Assembly (NCBI RefSeq): GCF_001665295.1
Contig: NZ_LZSE01000056.1
Location: 1 to 64,000, forward strand
Length of the DNA stretch: 64,000 nt
Source of the DNA: Mycobacterium sp. 1554424.7
GTDB lineage: Bacteria; Actinomycetota; Actinomycetes; Mycobacteriales; Mycobacteriaceae
Direction of reading: 5' to 3'
Part shown: piece by piece, positions 19,025 through 28,737 of the stretch
How the letters are laid out: each line of letters begins with the position of its first letter
How positions within the stretch are numbered: position 1 is the first letter of the stretch
The notes under the pieces: model-generated
The model's input: only the letters and a program-made list of their open reading frames with translations
What the model was told of the DNA's origin: nothing
Database searches by the model: none
Made by a program: the position numbers and the translations under genes

Positions 19025-21299
19025 ATGACGGTGGCGCCGCGTAGGTTGGGCGACGTGTCGATCCTGGACCTCACGCTGCTCCCGTTTCGCATCGCCCGCC
19101 ACGTCGCGGACGCGGTGCTGCACCCCGTGGCGCCCGCACCGGCGCCGCCCGGCGAACTCGTCGTCGTCGACGGGATGCCCGAGGGCGTGCCGCCGGCCGC
19201 GCGCCGTCCCGAGCCGCGCCTGCCCGTGCCCCCGAATTGGCCGTTCGGAGAAGACTTTCCGCGCACCTGCGGCGCGGGACGGGTGGCCGGTGGCGCGCTG
19301 TTCTGGACCGACTTCCTCTACGACGACCACGGCGCGACCGGCATCCCGGTCGGTGATCTCAAAATCCAGGCGCCCCCGCGGGGCACCTACGTCTATCCCC
19401 ACGGGCCGGCCGCCCGCAACGGCGCCGACATCTTCCGCGTCGCCATCGGGCTCACCGACACCCACACCTGGTGGCGGGTCGACTGGAACACCCTGCTGGA
19501 CGCCTCGGTGCCCATCGCGCTGTTCACCTTCGACACGGACCCCGACCGTCAGGCCGCCGCGGATTGGCCGGCCGGGGCCGGCGTGCGTTCGGCGGGCATC
19601 GACATGGCGCTGCTGGTGTCGGCGAGTGGGGCCACGTTGATCGACCTGACGACCAAGGTGACGACGCCGGTCGAGCACAGCGTGGATATGCAGTCGCGGT
19701 CGTTTCTGGCGCAGGTTCCGCGGCCGCTGGTGGAACCTGTTGGCAGCTGGACCGTTCGGCTGGCCGCCGGGCTGGCCAACGCGGCGGGGGACGGGTTCGC
19801 CGACGTGCCCGCCGAGCGGGGCGCGCTGCCCGGGCAGCCCAACGTCTACAACGTCGCGTTTCGTACCAATGCGCAGGAGCCGCCGCACCTGAACTTCTGG
19901 TCGGACTCGGCCCAGGCGGCCGCGCTGAGCGCCGGCGACGTGTCGGCGTTCGCGGTGACGGTGCCGTGGGCTCGGCTCGCGGCCCGCGAAACCGAGCCCG
20001 AGCCGGTGCCCACCGGCCCGTCGACCCGCTGGTACGTGTCCTCGGTGGAACTCGGGCAGGGGATCGCGGCCGACGACATCTTGAGCACCAAGCCGCAGTT
20101 CCTCGGTCGCGTGCAGCCGTATTCGGTCTGCCTGCCGTCGACCTACGCGCCGGGCCGCGCTGCCGTTGACGCTGTTGCTGCACTCGCTGGCGCTGGGGCA
20201 GAGCCAGTTCGCGGCCATCGACCCGCGGCTGCTGCACGAGGTGTGCGAGGGCCGCGGCTCGGTGGTGGTCACGCCGCTGGCCCGGGGCCCGTCGACGTGG
20301 TACTTCGACACCGGCGAACTCGACGTGTGGGAGGTGTGGGCGCGGGTCGCCGAGCAGCTGGGCACCGACCCCAATCGCACTGTGGTGTCGGGCTATTCGA
20401 TGGGCGGGTACGCGGCGTACAAGCTGGGATTGACCTATCCGCAAGTGTTTTCGCAGGCGGTGGTGTTGGCCGGCCCGCCCACGTGCGGGGTGCGGCTGCT
20501 TCCCCACGTGGACATCCCCGCCGACCTCGACCTGGACTCGCCCTGCGCGCGGGAGGGCGACACGTGGAAGCTGCTCGTCAACGCCCGCTGGCTGCCGTAC
20601 GTCATCGCCCACGGCTTGGTCGACGAGCTGGTGCCCTTCGCGTCGGCCGCCGAGCAGGTGCTCGAACTCGACCGGCTGGGCTACCGGCACCGGTTCACCG
20701 TCTATCCGCTCGAGGATCACATCGCCTGGGTGCTGCAGGACAAGTTCGAGGATCCGATCGCGCACATGGGAACCGGCCTCCGCCAAGCCGATCCGGGGCA
20801 CATCACGTTCGCGTGGTACCCGCAATTGGTGCGCGAGGACTTGGGTATCGGGCCACACCAGGTGTGGTGGCTCTCGGGCCTGACCGCCGACCCCTCGGTG
20901 ACCGCGCGGCGCGGGGCCGTCGCCGAGGTCGACGCCCGCTCGTACGCTCGGCCGGATCCGACGCACACGATTCGCCACCACCGCGGCGTGGTCTTGAACT
21001 TCGAACCGACACCGGGCGTGTACAGCCAGCTGGACTGGCAAGTCGGGCGGCCCGTCGCACCGCTGCCATATCTGACGCTGCGACTCACCGGGATCGCCGG
21101 CCTCACCGTCGACGTCGCGCGTGCGGGGCTGGCGGCGCTGCCGTCGTCGACCATCACGGTGGCCACCAGCACCGCCGCGCAGATCACGCTTGGGGGGTTG
21201 CCGGACGGGGTCCTGGTGGAGCTCGACGGCGAACCGGCCGGGCCGACCGTGGCCGTGGCGTCGGGGCGGCACCGGATCACGTTGCGCGCCGCTGGGTGA
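19025..21299 (+). pseudogene. Esterase-like alpha/beta hydrolase split by a frameshift
   Basis: Two consecutive frames make one protein of about 757 residues. The first (from the ATG at 19025) holds a beta-rich N-terminal region of about 375 residues (GALFWTDFLYDDHGATG, DTHTWWRVDWN). The second (from about 20160) holds an alpha/beta-hydrolase with nucleophile elbow GYSMGGYAAY, an Asp-containing GLVDELVPFAS and a late His in YPLEDHIAW. The change of frame falls within 20150-20162, in a run of G and C. One extra base, or two missing bases, would explain it. The C-terminal 120 residues form a further beta domain. It is secreted-enzyme-like in style but has no clear signal peptide. Either a young pseudogene or a sequencing error; the split is certain, the cause is not. 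Confidence 0.75.
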
Positions 21300-21362
21300 G
21301 GTCTTTGGCGCCGCGACCTGGGTGAATGGCGGCGCGGGTCGCGCTCAGCGAGAATTTGGCGC

Positions 21363-24281
21363 GTGGTGCCCTTGGTCGTCGATCCTCAGGCGTTGTTCGC
21401 CGTGGGCAGCGCCGTGGCCGCCGCCGGAGACGGTCTGGCCGCCAATCTGACGGTGTTGACGGCGGGTTTTGCGGCCAACACCGGCCATGACGCGGCCGGC
21501 GAGGTGTTCGGCCTCGGGTATCAGGACGCGGCCGAGAAGCTGTTGCAGGCCGCGGCCGCCGCGGTCAACGCTTGCCGGCAGAGCGGCGCCAAAATTCAGC
21601 AAGGCGCGGCGAATTATTCGAATGCCGAAGCCGCATCGAACCTTCGCGGCGGTGACGGTGTCTTGCAGGCGCCACCCGAACCGGCCAACATCTCGCCGCC
21701 CGGCCCTCCCGGGACGCTCGGGCCGGGTCAGCCGCCGCCGCTGCTGTGGGCGGTCGTGCAGTCGTTCGTCGACGACGTGTGGCCCGACGGTGACGTGGCG
21801 GGGATGCATGCGGCCGCGGCTCGGTGGCGGGGCTTCAGCGCGGCGACCGCGGGGATGCGCGACTCCCTCAACGCCGCCATGGTGCTGATGGATGCGCATC
21901 AGATTCCCGAAGGCGGCAAGATCGATGTCGCTTTGTCGCAGATCCGCGACTGCATCGTCAAGATCAGCGACGCGAGCGGAGAGTTGGCCGCGGGCCTCGA
22001 CAATTTCGCCAACCAGGTGGGTCGGGCCCAGAACGCGATCCGCGACCTGCTGAACCGGCTGGGGTCACTGACCGACCTGGGGCACGACCTGATGTTGATC
22101 GTCAAAGGCGACGCGCTCGAGGAGATCAAGAAGATCGCCAGGGACGTCAACGACGTGCTTCACCACCTGGGGCAGGAAGCCCGGGCCTCCGAACAGGCGA
22201 TCAAGCTGGGTTTGGGGGTCGTCGACGGCCTGGTCGTCAAGCTCGAGCACTACGTGCGCGGCGAGCTCAAACAGTATCTGGGCGATGCCGTCGGCAACCA
22301 GGTGGCAACGGTTTTCGACGTCTTCGCCAATGCGAACGAGGGGGCATTGAAGGGCGCGGTCGGGATGGCGCTGTCGATTGGCGACCTCGACCCGCGGTGG
22401 TTCGCGCTCGATCCCAAGGGCGCGGCCGACACCTGGGCGGGCCTCGGGAAGGGCATGTGGAAAGGCAGCGTGATCAATGGCTTGGCCAACCCACAGGAGT
22501 TTGTCGAATCGAACTGGCAGCAGCTCAAAGGCCTTCTGCACCTTGATGATTGGAGTACGGCTCGGCCGGGATTAGGCCTGGGGGAGAACATCTTCGACGT
22601 CGGGACGTTGCTGATACCGGGAGGTGGCGAAGCCGCCGCCGCTGTCGATGGAGCCGGGGCCGCCGCACGCGGTGCGGAGGCCGCAGCGCAGGCGGAGCGT
22701 GCAGCCGGGCGGGTCGCGGACGGGTTTGCCGGTGTCGTTGGTCCGCGCGGCGCGCTGGCCGATATCGCCGGGGAGGGAAGCAGCCTCACAAAAGACCTCG
22801 AAGGCGTGACCGGCAAGCTGCCCAAGATCGAGCCTCCGGTCGGCGGCCAGCCCGTCGCGTTGCCCCCGAAGCCGCTTGACGCGCCGGTCGGGCCGGCGGC
22901 GCGCGCGCCGGAAGGCGCGCCCGCTGCGCCCCGCGCGCCAACTGCCGCGCCGGCGCCGGCCCATGCTTCGCCGGGCGGTCCGCACGATCCCGGTGGCCCA
23001 CCGCCGCCAGCGCCGGCACCGGCGGGTGGTCCGCATGGTCCTGCGGGTGGCCCGCATGATCCGCTGCCCCAGCCCGCCGGCGGCCCACGTGAACCGGTAC
23101 CAGCGCCGGCTGGTGGTCCGCATGACCCCGTCTCGGTGCCTGCGGGCGGTCCCCGTGAGCCCGTACCGGCAACCGCGCCCGCATCGCATCCGCCAGCTGG
23201 TCCTGCCGAAGTGGCCGACCGCGCGCCATCGAGCATTCCGCAACTGGCGGATCATTCGCCGGCGCCGGTGCAGGTATCACCTACTGGGGCTCCCGCTGAA
23301 CCTGTACAGGTCGCCGCGCACTCATCGGCACCGGCGCCGTCGCTCTCTTCTGCCGCGCCGCATTCGACATTTCCGGAAGGTCGTGCGAGCGAACTGCCGG
23401 GAGGCGGCTGGCACGGGCCGGGCGAGAGCGGTCGCCCGGGTGGCCATTCAGATGGAACGTCACCCCGCGGTGGGCCGCCCCATGGACCGGGTGACGTAGG
23501 TCCACCGCGCGGCCTTGGTCCTGGCGGTCCTAGCGAGGGTCGACCAAGCCCACACGGACCAGATGACGGCTCCCTCAACGAACAGGGGAGTCACGAAAGA
23601 GATGACGCCACCGGGGAAACTCCCGACGCTGACGCCGATGCGCCTGGTCCACCAATCCAGACAAAAGTTCCAGGTGTCGACTACGCGTTGCCTGCCGCGG
23701 ACGCGCTGCGCGTACTAGAGCGTCCAGGTGCCGAGATTGACCGGTTGGTGCACGGCGGTGTCCCGCACAATTTGCTGGACGATTACGAACCGCTAGCCGG
23801 ACGAACGCTGGATGAATTCCAACGAGAATTCACTGTTAAGGGTCCAAATGATGATATCCGGTGGGACTGGGATACTCAGGCGCCAAATAATGGATTCGCC
23901 GGCGAACCAATGACAACAGATCGCATTCCTACTAATCTGCGACTTGACCGCCTGGGTCCTAACGGCGGAGGCTTCCTATCCCCGGAAGCAACACCATTGC
24001 CAGAACGTGCAACCCCGCCCGGCCTGGCAAACCAATACCATATCTTTGAGGGAACTGGTGAACCGATCCCAGCGGGTAAGAATTGGGAAGTGCAATTCGG
24101 GCCTGCTAAGCAGGCGTTTGGGCAGCCAGGCGGAGGCGAGCAGTGGGTCGTAATCGACAAGGCAACTGACCTTCCCGTCTCAGTCGATGATCTGAAAGAC
24201 GCCGGCATGCTCTCCGAACTCGATCGGTTGGAAGACGCTGCGCCCAAACTCGAAACGGATGAGCCTGATGAACCGAACTGA
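21363..24281 (+). CDS. CpnT-like outer-membrane channel/toxin protein with C-terminal TNT domain
   Basis: This 972-residue protein has the architecture of M. tuberculosis CpnT (Rv3903c). Residues 1-95 match its N-terminus (PLVVDPQALFAVGSAVAAAG, then NYSNAEAASN). Residues about 120-430 form the helical domain with VWPDGD and LPGGGE-like marks. A Pro/Gly/His linker with repeated PAGGPHDP and PAGGPREPVP units covers about 490-760. The C-terminal TNT domain (about 790-972) shows WDTQAPNNGFAG, RLDRLGPNGGGFLSP and FGQPGGG. Residues matching catalytic His792 and Gln822 of TNT are His893 and Gln921; Arg882 is also kept, while the tyrosine of GKYLA is Phe871 here. TNT hydrolyses NAD+. There is no esxE/esxF pair beside it. 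The start is a GTG; a second GTG follows directly. Confidence 0.88.
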   Translation: MVPLVVDPQALFAVGSAVAAAGDGLAANLTVLTAGFAANTGHDAAGEVFGLGYQDAAEKLLQAAAAAVNACRQSGAKIQQGAANYSNAEAASNLRGGDGVLQAPPEPANISPPGPPGTLGPGQPPPLLWAVVQSFVDDVWPDGDVAGMHAAAARWRGFSAATAGMRDSLNAAMVLMDAHQIPEGGKIDVALSQIRDCIVKISDASGELAAGLDNFANQVGRAQNAIRDLLNRLGSLTDLGHDLMLIVKGDALEEIKKIARDVNDVLHHLGQEARASEQAIKLGLGVVDGLVVKLEHYVRGELKQYLGDAVGNQVATVFDVFANANEGALKGAVGMALSIGDLDPRWFALDPKGAADTWAGLGKGMWKGSVINGLANPQEFVESNWQQLKGLLHLDDWSTARPGLGLGENIFDVGTLLIPGGGEAAAAVDGAGAAARGAEAAAQAERAAGRVADGFAGVVGPRGALADIAGEGSSLTKDLEGVTGKLPKIEPPVGGQPVALPPKPLDAPVGPAARAPEGAPAAPRAPTAAPAPAHASPGGPHDPGGPPPPAPAPAGGPHGPAGGPHDPLPQPAGGPREPVPAPAGGPHDPVSVPAGGPREPVPATAPASHPPAGPAEVADRAPSSIPQLADHSPAPVQVSPTGAPAEPVQVAAHSSAPAPSLSSAAPHSTFPEGRASELPGGGWHGPGESGRPGGHSDGTSPRGGPPHGPGDVGPPRGLGPGGPSEGRPSPHGPDDGSLNEQGSHERDDATGETPDADADAPGPPIQTKVPGVDYALPAADALRVLERPGAEIDRLVHGGVPHNLLDDYEPLAGRTLDEFQREFTVKGPNDDIRWDWDTQAPNNGFAGEPMTTDRIPTNLRLDRLGPNGGGFLSPEATPLPERATPPGLANQYHIFEGTGEPIPAGKNWEVQFGPAKQAFGQPGGGEQWVVIDKATDLPVSVDDLKDAGMLSELDRLEDAAPKLETDEPDEPN

Positions 24282-24315
24282 CATCTTCACTTTAAATGTG
24301 TAGGATTTAGTCAAC

Positions 24316-24888
24316 ATGGATACGGACATTGCAGGCCCTGAAATCGACGAGTTGCTGAGACGCTATGAGAACTGGCGGTGGATCTGCAACTACGCGGGAA
24401 ATGCGCCCTGGGACCCGCCGGACAGGGAGAATGGACGACTATATTTCCGATATGGATACCCGCATCCCGACTGGTGGGCGTACATCATCGAAGCTGGACT
24501 AAACGGCAGCTATCAGGTTCTTTATGCGTCGACGGAACGCCGTACAACTCCTGCGGAATCCGTACAGGGTATTTTTTCTCGGTTTGAGGATGCCGGGAAA
24601 TTCATAATCTACAAGGTAGGGACATATCTTAGAAGTGCCCATCGGATGGAAATGATCGGGCCCAAGTGGCGCGCCGCGGGTCTTGATCCGCGCGTAGAAA
24701 CGGAAGTTGAAAGCGATCAGGTGGTCAAGTATGTGCTGCGCAATGACCCCGACGCTTACTTCGTCATGACACTCGGTGATATGCCGTACAGCCACCTCTT
24801 GCCTATGTCCTATGACGAACTGGATGCGGTCCTGCTGGAGGGCTTTCCGGAAAGCGTCACCTCGCGACAGGATGTCGGACGAGGTTGA
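24316..24888 (+). CDS. Putative immunity factor for the TNT toxin
   Basis: This 190-residue soluble protein lies 34 bp after the TNT-toxin gene on the same strand, the position that the immunity gene (IFT, Rv3902c) holds after cpnT in M. tuberculosis. It is rich in aromatic and acidic residues, for example YENWRWICNYAG, HPDWWAYIIEAG and EDAGKFIIYKVG. It has no signal peptide, as expected of a cytoplasmic antitoxin that shields NAD+ in the producer. Base composition is clearly lower in GC than in the neighbours, and codon use is unlike them, pointing to acquisition. The function is inferred from context and general resemblance to toxin-immunity proteins; direct homology to IFT was not checked. 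Confidence 0.7.
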   Translation: MDTDIAGPEIDELLRRYENWRWICNYAGNAPWDPPDRENGRLYFRYGYPHPDWWAYIIEAGLNGSYQVLYASTERRTTPAESVQGIFSRFEDAGKFIIYKVGTYLRSAHRMEMIGPKWRAAGLDPRVETEVESDQVVKYVLRNDPDAYFVMTLGDMPYSHLLPMSYDELDAVLLEGFPESVTSRQDVGRG

Positions 24889-24904
24889 GTTACCCGGGCG
24901 AAAA

Positions 24905-25318
24905 TTACTCGCCCCGGTCCAGCAGATCCGACGACCCCAGCACCCGCTCCACCTGCACCTCGATGACGACGCGCCGCGGGTTGGGCCGGGGAGTCCGATA
25001 CCGCTGGGCATAGCGCAGCTCTGCGTCACGCACGGCGTCGGCATCGCTGTTCACCTTCGACCGGCCTTCCAGCGACAGCCACCGCGCGCCGTCGACTTGG
25101 CTCAGCACGGCCACCCCGGCGCGGTCGGCGTTGACGGCCTTCTGCGAGCCGCCCGTCGTGATCACCCGCGCGATGTGAGTCTTGGGATCGAAGGTGAAAC
25201 CGACGGCGACCACATGCGGGGAATTGTCGGATCGCAGCGTGGTCAGCATGGCCAGGTGACGTTCCGACAGGAAAGCCAGCGCATCGTCGGTCAGCCGCGT
25301 AGTGGTATTCGCCATCAC
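24905..25318 (-). CDS. F420-dependent biliverdin reductase-type flavin/deazaflavin oxidoreductase (Rv2074-like)
   Basis: This 137-residue split-barrel protein of the PNPOx/FDOR-B superfamily is nearly collinear with Rv2074, shown by others to reduce biliverdin with F420H2. Typical features are [28 protein letters not shown] and [15 protein letters not shown], the last contributing to cofactor phosphate binding. It is convergent with the immunity gene and divergent from the SDR gene, with about 30 bp between the starts. A GTG at 25318 or the ATG one codon later may be used. It marks the right boundary of the accessory block, since synteny with Rv2074-Rv2072c resumes here. Confidence 0.92.
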   Translation of the reverse strand: MMANTTTRLTDDALAFLSERHLAMLTTLRSDNSPHVVAVGFTFDPKTHIARVITTGGSQKAVNADRAGVAVLSQVDGARWLSLEGRSKVNSDADAVRDAELRYAQRYRTPRPNPRRVVIEVQVERVLGSSDLLDRGE

Positions 25319-25350
25319 CGCTCACGCTAGCGCAGGTCATAATCGCAGCC

Positions 25351-26100
25351 GTGGACGACACGGGCGCGGGTCCGGTACTAATCCTGGGCGGTCGCAGCGA
25401 GATCGGCATCGAGCTCGCGCGGCGCCTGGCACCCGGAGCGACGGTGGTGCTGGCGGCACGCAGGTCCGATCAGCTCGACGATCAGGTCGCCACACTCAAA
25501 GCCGCCGGCGCTGCTGCGGTGCACACGATCGAATTCGATGCAGACGACCTTGCCTCGCACGGCCCGCTCGTCGCCTCGATCGTCGCCGACCACGGACCGA
25601 TCGGCACCGCGGTGCTGGCCTTCGGGATCCTTGGCGATCAGGCTCGCGCCGAGACCGACGCCGCCCACGCGGTCGCCATCGTGCACACCGACTACGTCGC
25701 CGAAGTCAGCTTGCTCACCCATCTGGCCGCGGCCATGCGCAAAGCCGGCCGCGGCTCGCTGGTGGTGTTCTCCTCAGTCGCCGGGGTTCGCGTGCGCCGC
25801 GCCAACTACGTCTACGGCTCGGCGAAGGCCGGCCTGGACGGCTTCGCCAGCGGGCTGGCCGACGCCCTGCACGGAACCGGCGTGCACTTGCTCATCGCGC
25901 GCCCGGGATTCGTCATCGGACGCATGACCGAGGGCATGAGGCCCGCGCCACTGTCGAGCACCCCAGCGCAAGTGGCCGCCGCGACCGCGCGGGCGCTGGC
26001 GAAGGGCCGACGCACCGTGTGGATCCCGTGGTCGCTGCGGCCGATGTTCTTCGTGATGCGGCTGCTGCCGCAGTTCGTCTGGCGCAGGATGCCGCGATGA
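25351..26100 (+). CDS. Short-chain dehydrogenase/reductase (Rv2073c-like)
   Basis: This 249-residue classical SDR has a Rossmann nucleotide site in ILGGRSEIGIELARRL (near residues 10-25), the ARR turn that favours NADP(H), the catalytic Ser in VFSSVAG and the YVYGSAK motif with Tyr and Lys. It resembles DprE2-type and other cell-wall SDRs in overall layout, but its substrate is unknown. Its stop overlaps the cobL ATG (ATGA), so it is co-translated with the cobalamin genes. The C-terminal 25 residues (MFFVMRLLPQFVWRRMPR) are basic/hydrophobic and may associate with membrane. Confidence 0.88.
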   Translation: MDDTGAGPVLILGGRSEIGIELARRLAPGATVVLAARRSDQLDDQVATLKAAGAAAVHTIEFDADDLASHGPLVASIVADHGPIGTAVLAFGILGDQARAETDAAHAVAIVHTDYVAEVSLLTHLAAAMRKAGRGSLVVFSSVAGVRVRRANYVYGSAKAGLDGFASGLADALHGTGVHLLIARPGFVIGRMTEGMRPAPLSSTPAQVAAATARALAKGRRTVWIPWSLRPMFFVMRLLPQFVWRRMPR

Positions 26101-27263
26101 TCGTCGTTGTTGGCATCGGCGCCGACGGCATGGCCGGGCTCGCCGAAACGTCGCGCGCCGAATTACGCAGGGCCACAGTTATTTACGGATCACGGCGCCA
26201 GCTCGACCTGCTCGACGACACGGTAGCCGCGCCCCGCCACGAGTGGCCGTCACCGATGTTGCCCGCCCTGCAAGCACTACTCGTAGAGGACGAAATCCAC
26301 ATCGTCGCGAGCGGCGACCCGCTGCTGCACGGCATCGGCGGCACACTGATCCGGCTTTACGGGCCCGAGAAGGTCCGGGTGCTGCCGCACGTGTCGTCGG
26401 TGACGCTCGCGCGTGCGCGGATGGGCTGGAACGCCCACGACACCGAGGTCATCAGCCTGGTTACCGCACCGCCGCACACCGCGGTCCGCCGCGGCGGCCA
26501 GGCGATCGTCTTGTCGAAGAACGCGGCCACACCGAAGGATCTGGCGGCCCTGCTCAGCGCGCACGGCCGCGGCGACTCCAAGTTCAGCGTGCTCGAAAAC
26601 CTCGGCGCCCCAACCGAACGCCGCCGCGACGGCACCGCGCGCCAATGGGCCGACGACCCGCCGCAAGACGTCGATGACCTCAACCTGATCGCCGTCCACT
26701 ACCTGCCCGACGAACGCATGTCGTCGTATCCCGACGACGCGTTCGCCCACGATGGTCAGATCACCAAACACGGCGTTCGGGCGGTGACGCTGGCCGCCCT
26801 TGCGCCGCGACCCGGGGAACGGCTGTGGGACGTCGGCGCGGGCTCGGGCAGCATTAGCGTCGAGTGGTGCCTGAGCTGGCGGGGTTGCAGCGCGCTGGCG
26901 TTCGAGCGCCACGAGTGGCGCCGTCTCAACATCGGCGCCAACGCCGCGGCATTCGGTGTCAACATCGACGTCCGCGGCGAGGCGCCGGAGGGCTTCGACG
27001 GCGCCGAAGCTCCGTCGGCGATCTTCATCGGCGGCGGACTGACCCAACCCGGTCTGCTCGACGCTTGCCTCGAGAAACTGCCAAGCGGTGGGCGGCTAGT
27101 CGTCAACGCGGTTACCGCTGAGTCGGAATCTCTTCTCACACAATGTTATTCCCGATTCGGCGGCCAGCTGCGACGCCTCCAGCACTATCAGGGAGAGCCG
27201 GTCGGCGGCTTCACCGGATGGCGACCGCAGTTTCCGGTCACCCAGTGGACGATGACGAAATGA
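26097..27263 (+). CDS. cobL: CobL, precorrin-6Y C5,15-methyltransferase (decarboxylating)
   Basis: CobL methylates precorrin-6B at C5 and C15 and decarboxylates the acetate at C12, giving precorrin-8. The 388-residue protein fuses a CbiE-like tetrapyrrole methylase (residues 1-205; VVGIGADGMAGL, ASGDPLLHGIG) to a CbiT-like methyltransferase (about 215-388; LWDVGAGSGSISVEWCL as SAM site). It overlaps the SDR gene upstream and cobM downstream, both as ATGA, so the three cob genes form one tight operon. Confidence 0.95.
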   Translation: MIVVVGIGADGMAGLAETSRAELRRATVIYGSRRQLDLLDDTVAAPRHEWPSPMLPALQALLVEDEIHIVASGDPLLHGIGGTLIRLYGPEKVRVLPHVSSVTLARARMGWNAHDTEVISLVTAPPHTAVRRGGQAIVLSKNAATPKDLAALLSAHGRGDSKFSVLENLGAPTERRRDGTARQWADDPPQDVDDLNLIAVHYLPDERMSSYPDDAFAHDGQITKHGVRAVTLAALAPRPGERLWDVGAGSGSISVEWCLSWRGCSALAFERHEWRRLNIGANAAAFGVNIDVRGEAPEGFDGAEAPSAIFIGGGLTQPGLLDACLEKLPSGGRLVVNAVTAESESLLTQCYSRFGGQLRRLQHYQGEPVGGFTGWRPQFPVTQWTMTK

Positions 27264-28012
27264 CGGTGTACTTCATCGGCGCCGGTCCCGGCGCCGCCGA
27301 CCTCATCACCGTCCGCGGTCAGCGGCTGCTGCAACGCTGTAAGACGTGCCTCTACGCGGGTTCCATCATGCCCGACGACCTGCTGGCGTTGTGCCCAGAC
27401 GACGCGAAAATCATTGACACCGGCCCGCTTACGCTGGAGCAGATTGTCGACGAAATCGCCAACGCCGACGTGGCGGGCCACGACGTGGCACGCCTGCACT
27501 CCGGTGACCCGTCGCTGTACAGCGCGCTGGCCGAACAGTGTCGCCGGCTCGATGCGCGCGGCATCGACTACGAAATCGTGCCGGGCGTGCCGGCTTTCGC
27601 GGCCGCCGCGGCGGCGCTGAAGCGCGAGCTCACCGTCCCCGGGGTGGCGCAGACGGTGACGCTGACGCGGGTCGCCACCCTCTCGACGCCCATGCCGCCC
27701 GGCGAAGAGCTAGAGACCCTCGCCCAATCCGGCGGCACCCTCGTCCTCCACCTGGCCGCCGCCCAGATCGACGCCATCGTGCCGCAATTGCTCACGAGCT
27801 ACCGGCCCGAAACACCCGCTGCGGTCGTGGCTTTCGCCAGCTGGGCGCAGCAGGTCGTGCTGCGCGGCACGCTGGCCGACATCGCCGGCCAAATGCACGA
27901 CGCAAACATCACCAAGACCGCTGTGATCATCGTCGGCGACGTGCTGGCCGCCGAGGGATTCACCGACAGCTACCTGTATTCCACCGGGCGGATCCGGGGG
28001 AGCCGGCACTGA
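27260..28012 (+). CDS. cobM: CobM, precorrin-4 C11-methyltransferase
   Basis: CobM transfers a methyl from SAM to C11 of precorrin-4. The 250-residue protein is a single tetrapyrrole (TP) methylase domain with the signature GAGPGAADLITVRG at residues 7-20, LHSGDPSLYSALAEQ and the VPGVPAFAAAAAAL turn. The ATG lies inside the cobL stop (ATGA) and the gene overlaps cobK by one base (TGATG), supporting coupled translation. Confidence 0.96.
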   Translation: MTVYFIGAGPGAADLITVRGQRLLQRCKTCLYAGSIMPDDLLALCPDDAKIIDTGPLTLEQIVDEIANADVAGHDVARLHSGDPSLYSALAEQCRRLDARGIDYEIVPGVPAFAAAAAALKRELTVPGVAQTVTLTRVATLSTPMPPGEELETLAQSGGTLVLHLAAAQIDAIVPQLLTSYRPETPAAVVAFASWAQQVVLRGTLADIAGQMHDANITKTAVIIVGDVLAAEGFTDSYLYSTGRIRGSRH

Positions 28013-28737
28013 TGCGGGTCCTGCTGCTCGGCGGTACCGGCGAGGCCCGCGCGCTGGCGAAATCGTTGCACCCGCGCGTCGACATCGTCAGCTCGCTGGC
28101 CGGCCGCGTCCCCGACCCTGCCCTGCCGGTCGGCCCGGTGCGCATCGGGGGCTTCGGCGGCACAGACGGGTTGAAGCGCTGGCTGCGAGACGAACGCATC
28201 GACGCCGTCGTCGACGCGACCCACCCGTTCGCGGCGACCATGACGGCGCACGCGGCGGAAGCGTGTGCCGCGCTGCGGATACCGCATTTGGTGCTGGTGC
28301 GCCCGGCGTGGGCGCCCGGCAACGCACTCGTCGTCGGATCCGACACTGAAGCAGCGAAAGCAGTAGCGAACCAACACTATTCGCGGATCTTCCTGACCAC
28401 CGGCCGTTCAAGCGTCCACGCGTTCGCCGACAGCGACGCCTGGTTTCTGATCCGTGTTGTCACCGCGCCGGACGCCGGGTCGCTGCCGCGTCACCACCGG
28501 CTGCTGTTGTCGCGTGGCCCGTATCGCTACGACGGCGAACTGGCGCTGCTGCGCGAGCACCGCATCGACGCGCTGATCACCAAGAACAGCGGCGGCGACA
28601 TGACCCGCGCCAAGCTGGATGCGGCTGTCGCGCTGGACATTCCGGTGGTGATGATCGCGAGACCGAAACTTCCGGCCGGCGTCGAAGCGGTGGGCACCGT
28701 GGACGAGGCCGCCGAATGGGTTGCGGCGTTGGACTAA
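28012..28737 (+). CDS. cobK: CobK, precorrin-6A reductase
   Basis: CobK uses NADPH to reduce precorrin-6A to precorrin-6B, the substrate of CobL. The 241-residue protein has the CbiJ/CobK fold: LLLGGTGEARALA at the N-terminus, DATHPFAATMTAHAAEAC near residue 70, LLLSRGPY, and the C-terminal TKNSGGDMTRAKLDAA loop. The gene ends exactly where convergent sigC ends, with no bases between the two stops. Confidence 0.95.
   Translation: MRVLLLGGTGEARALAKSLHPRVDIVSSLAGRVPDPALPVGPVRIGGFGGTDGLKRWLRDERIDAVVDATHPFAATMTAHAAEACAALRIPHLVLVRPAWAPGNALVVGSDTEAAKAVANQHYSRIFLTTGRSSVHAFADSDAWFLIRVVTAPDAGSLPRHHRLLLSRGPYRYDGELALLREHRIDALITKNSGGDMTRAKLDAAVALDIPVVMIARPKLPAGVEAVGTVDEAAEWVAALD

Noticed and set aside
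20150-20170. Programmed ribosomal frameshift in the esterase gene
   Set aside because: No slippery heptamer, downstream pseudoknot or family precedent is visible; an indel or pseudogene is simpler.
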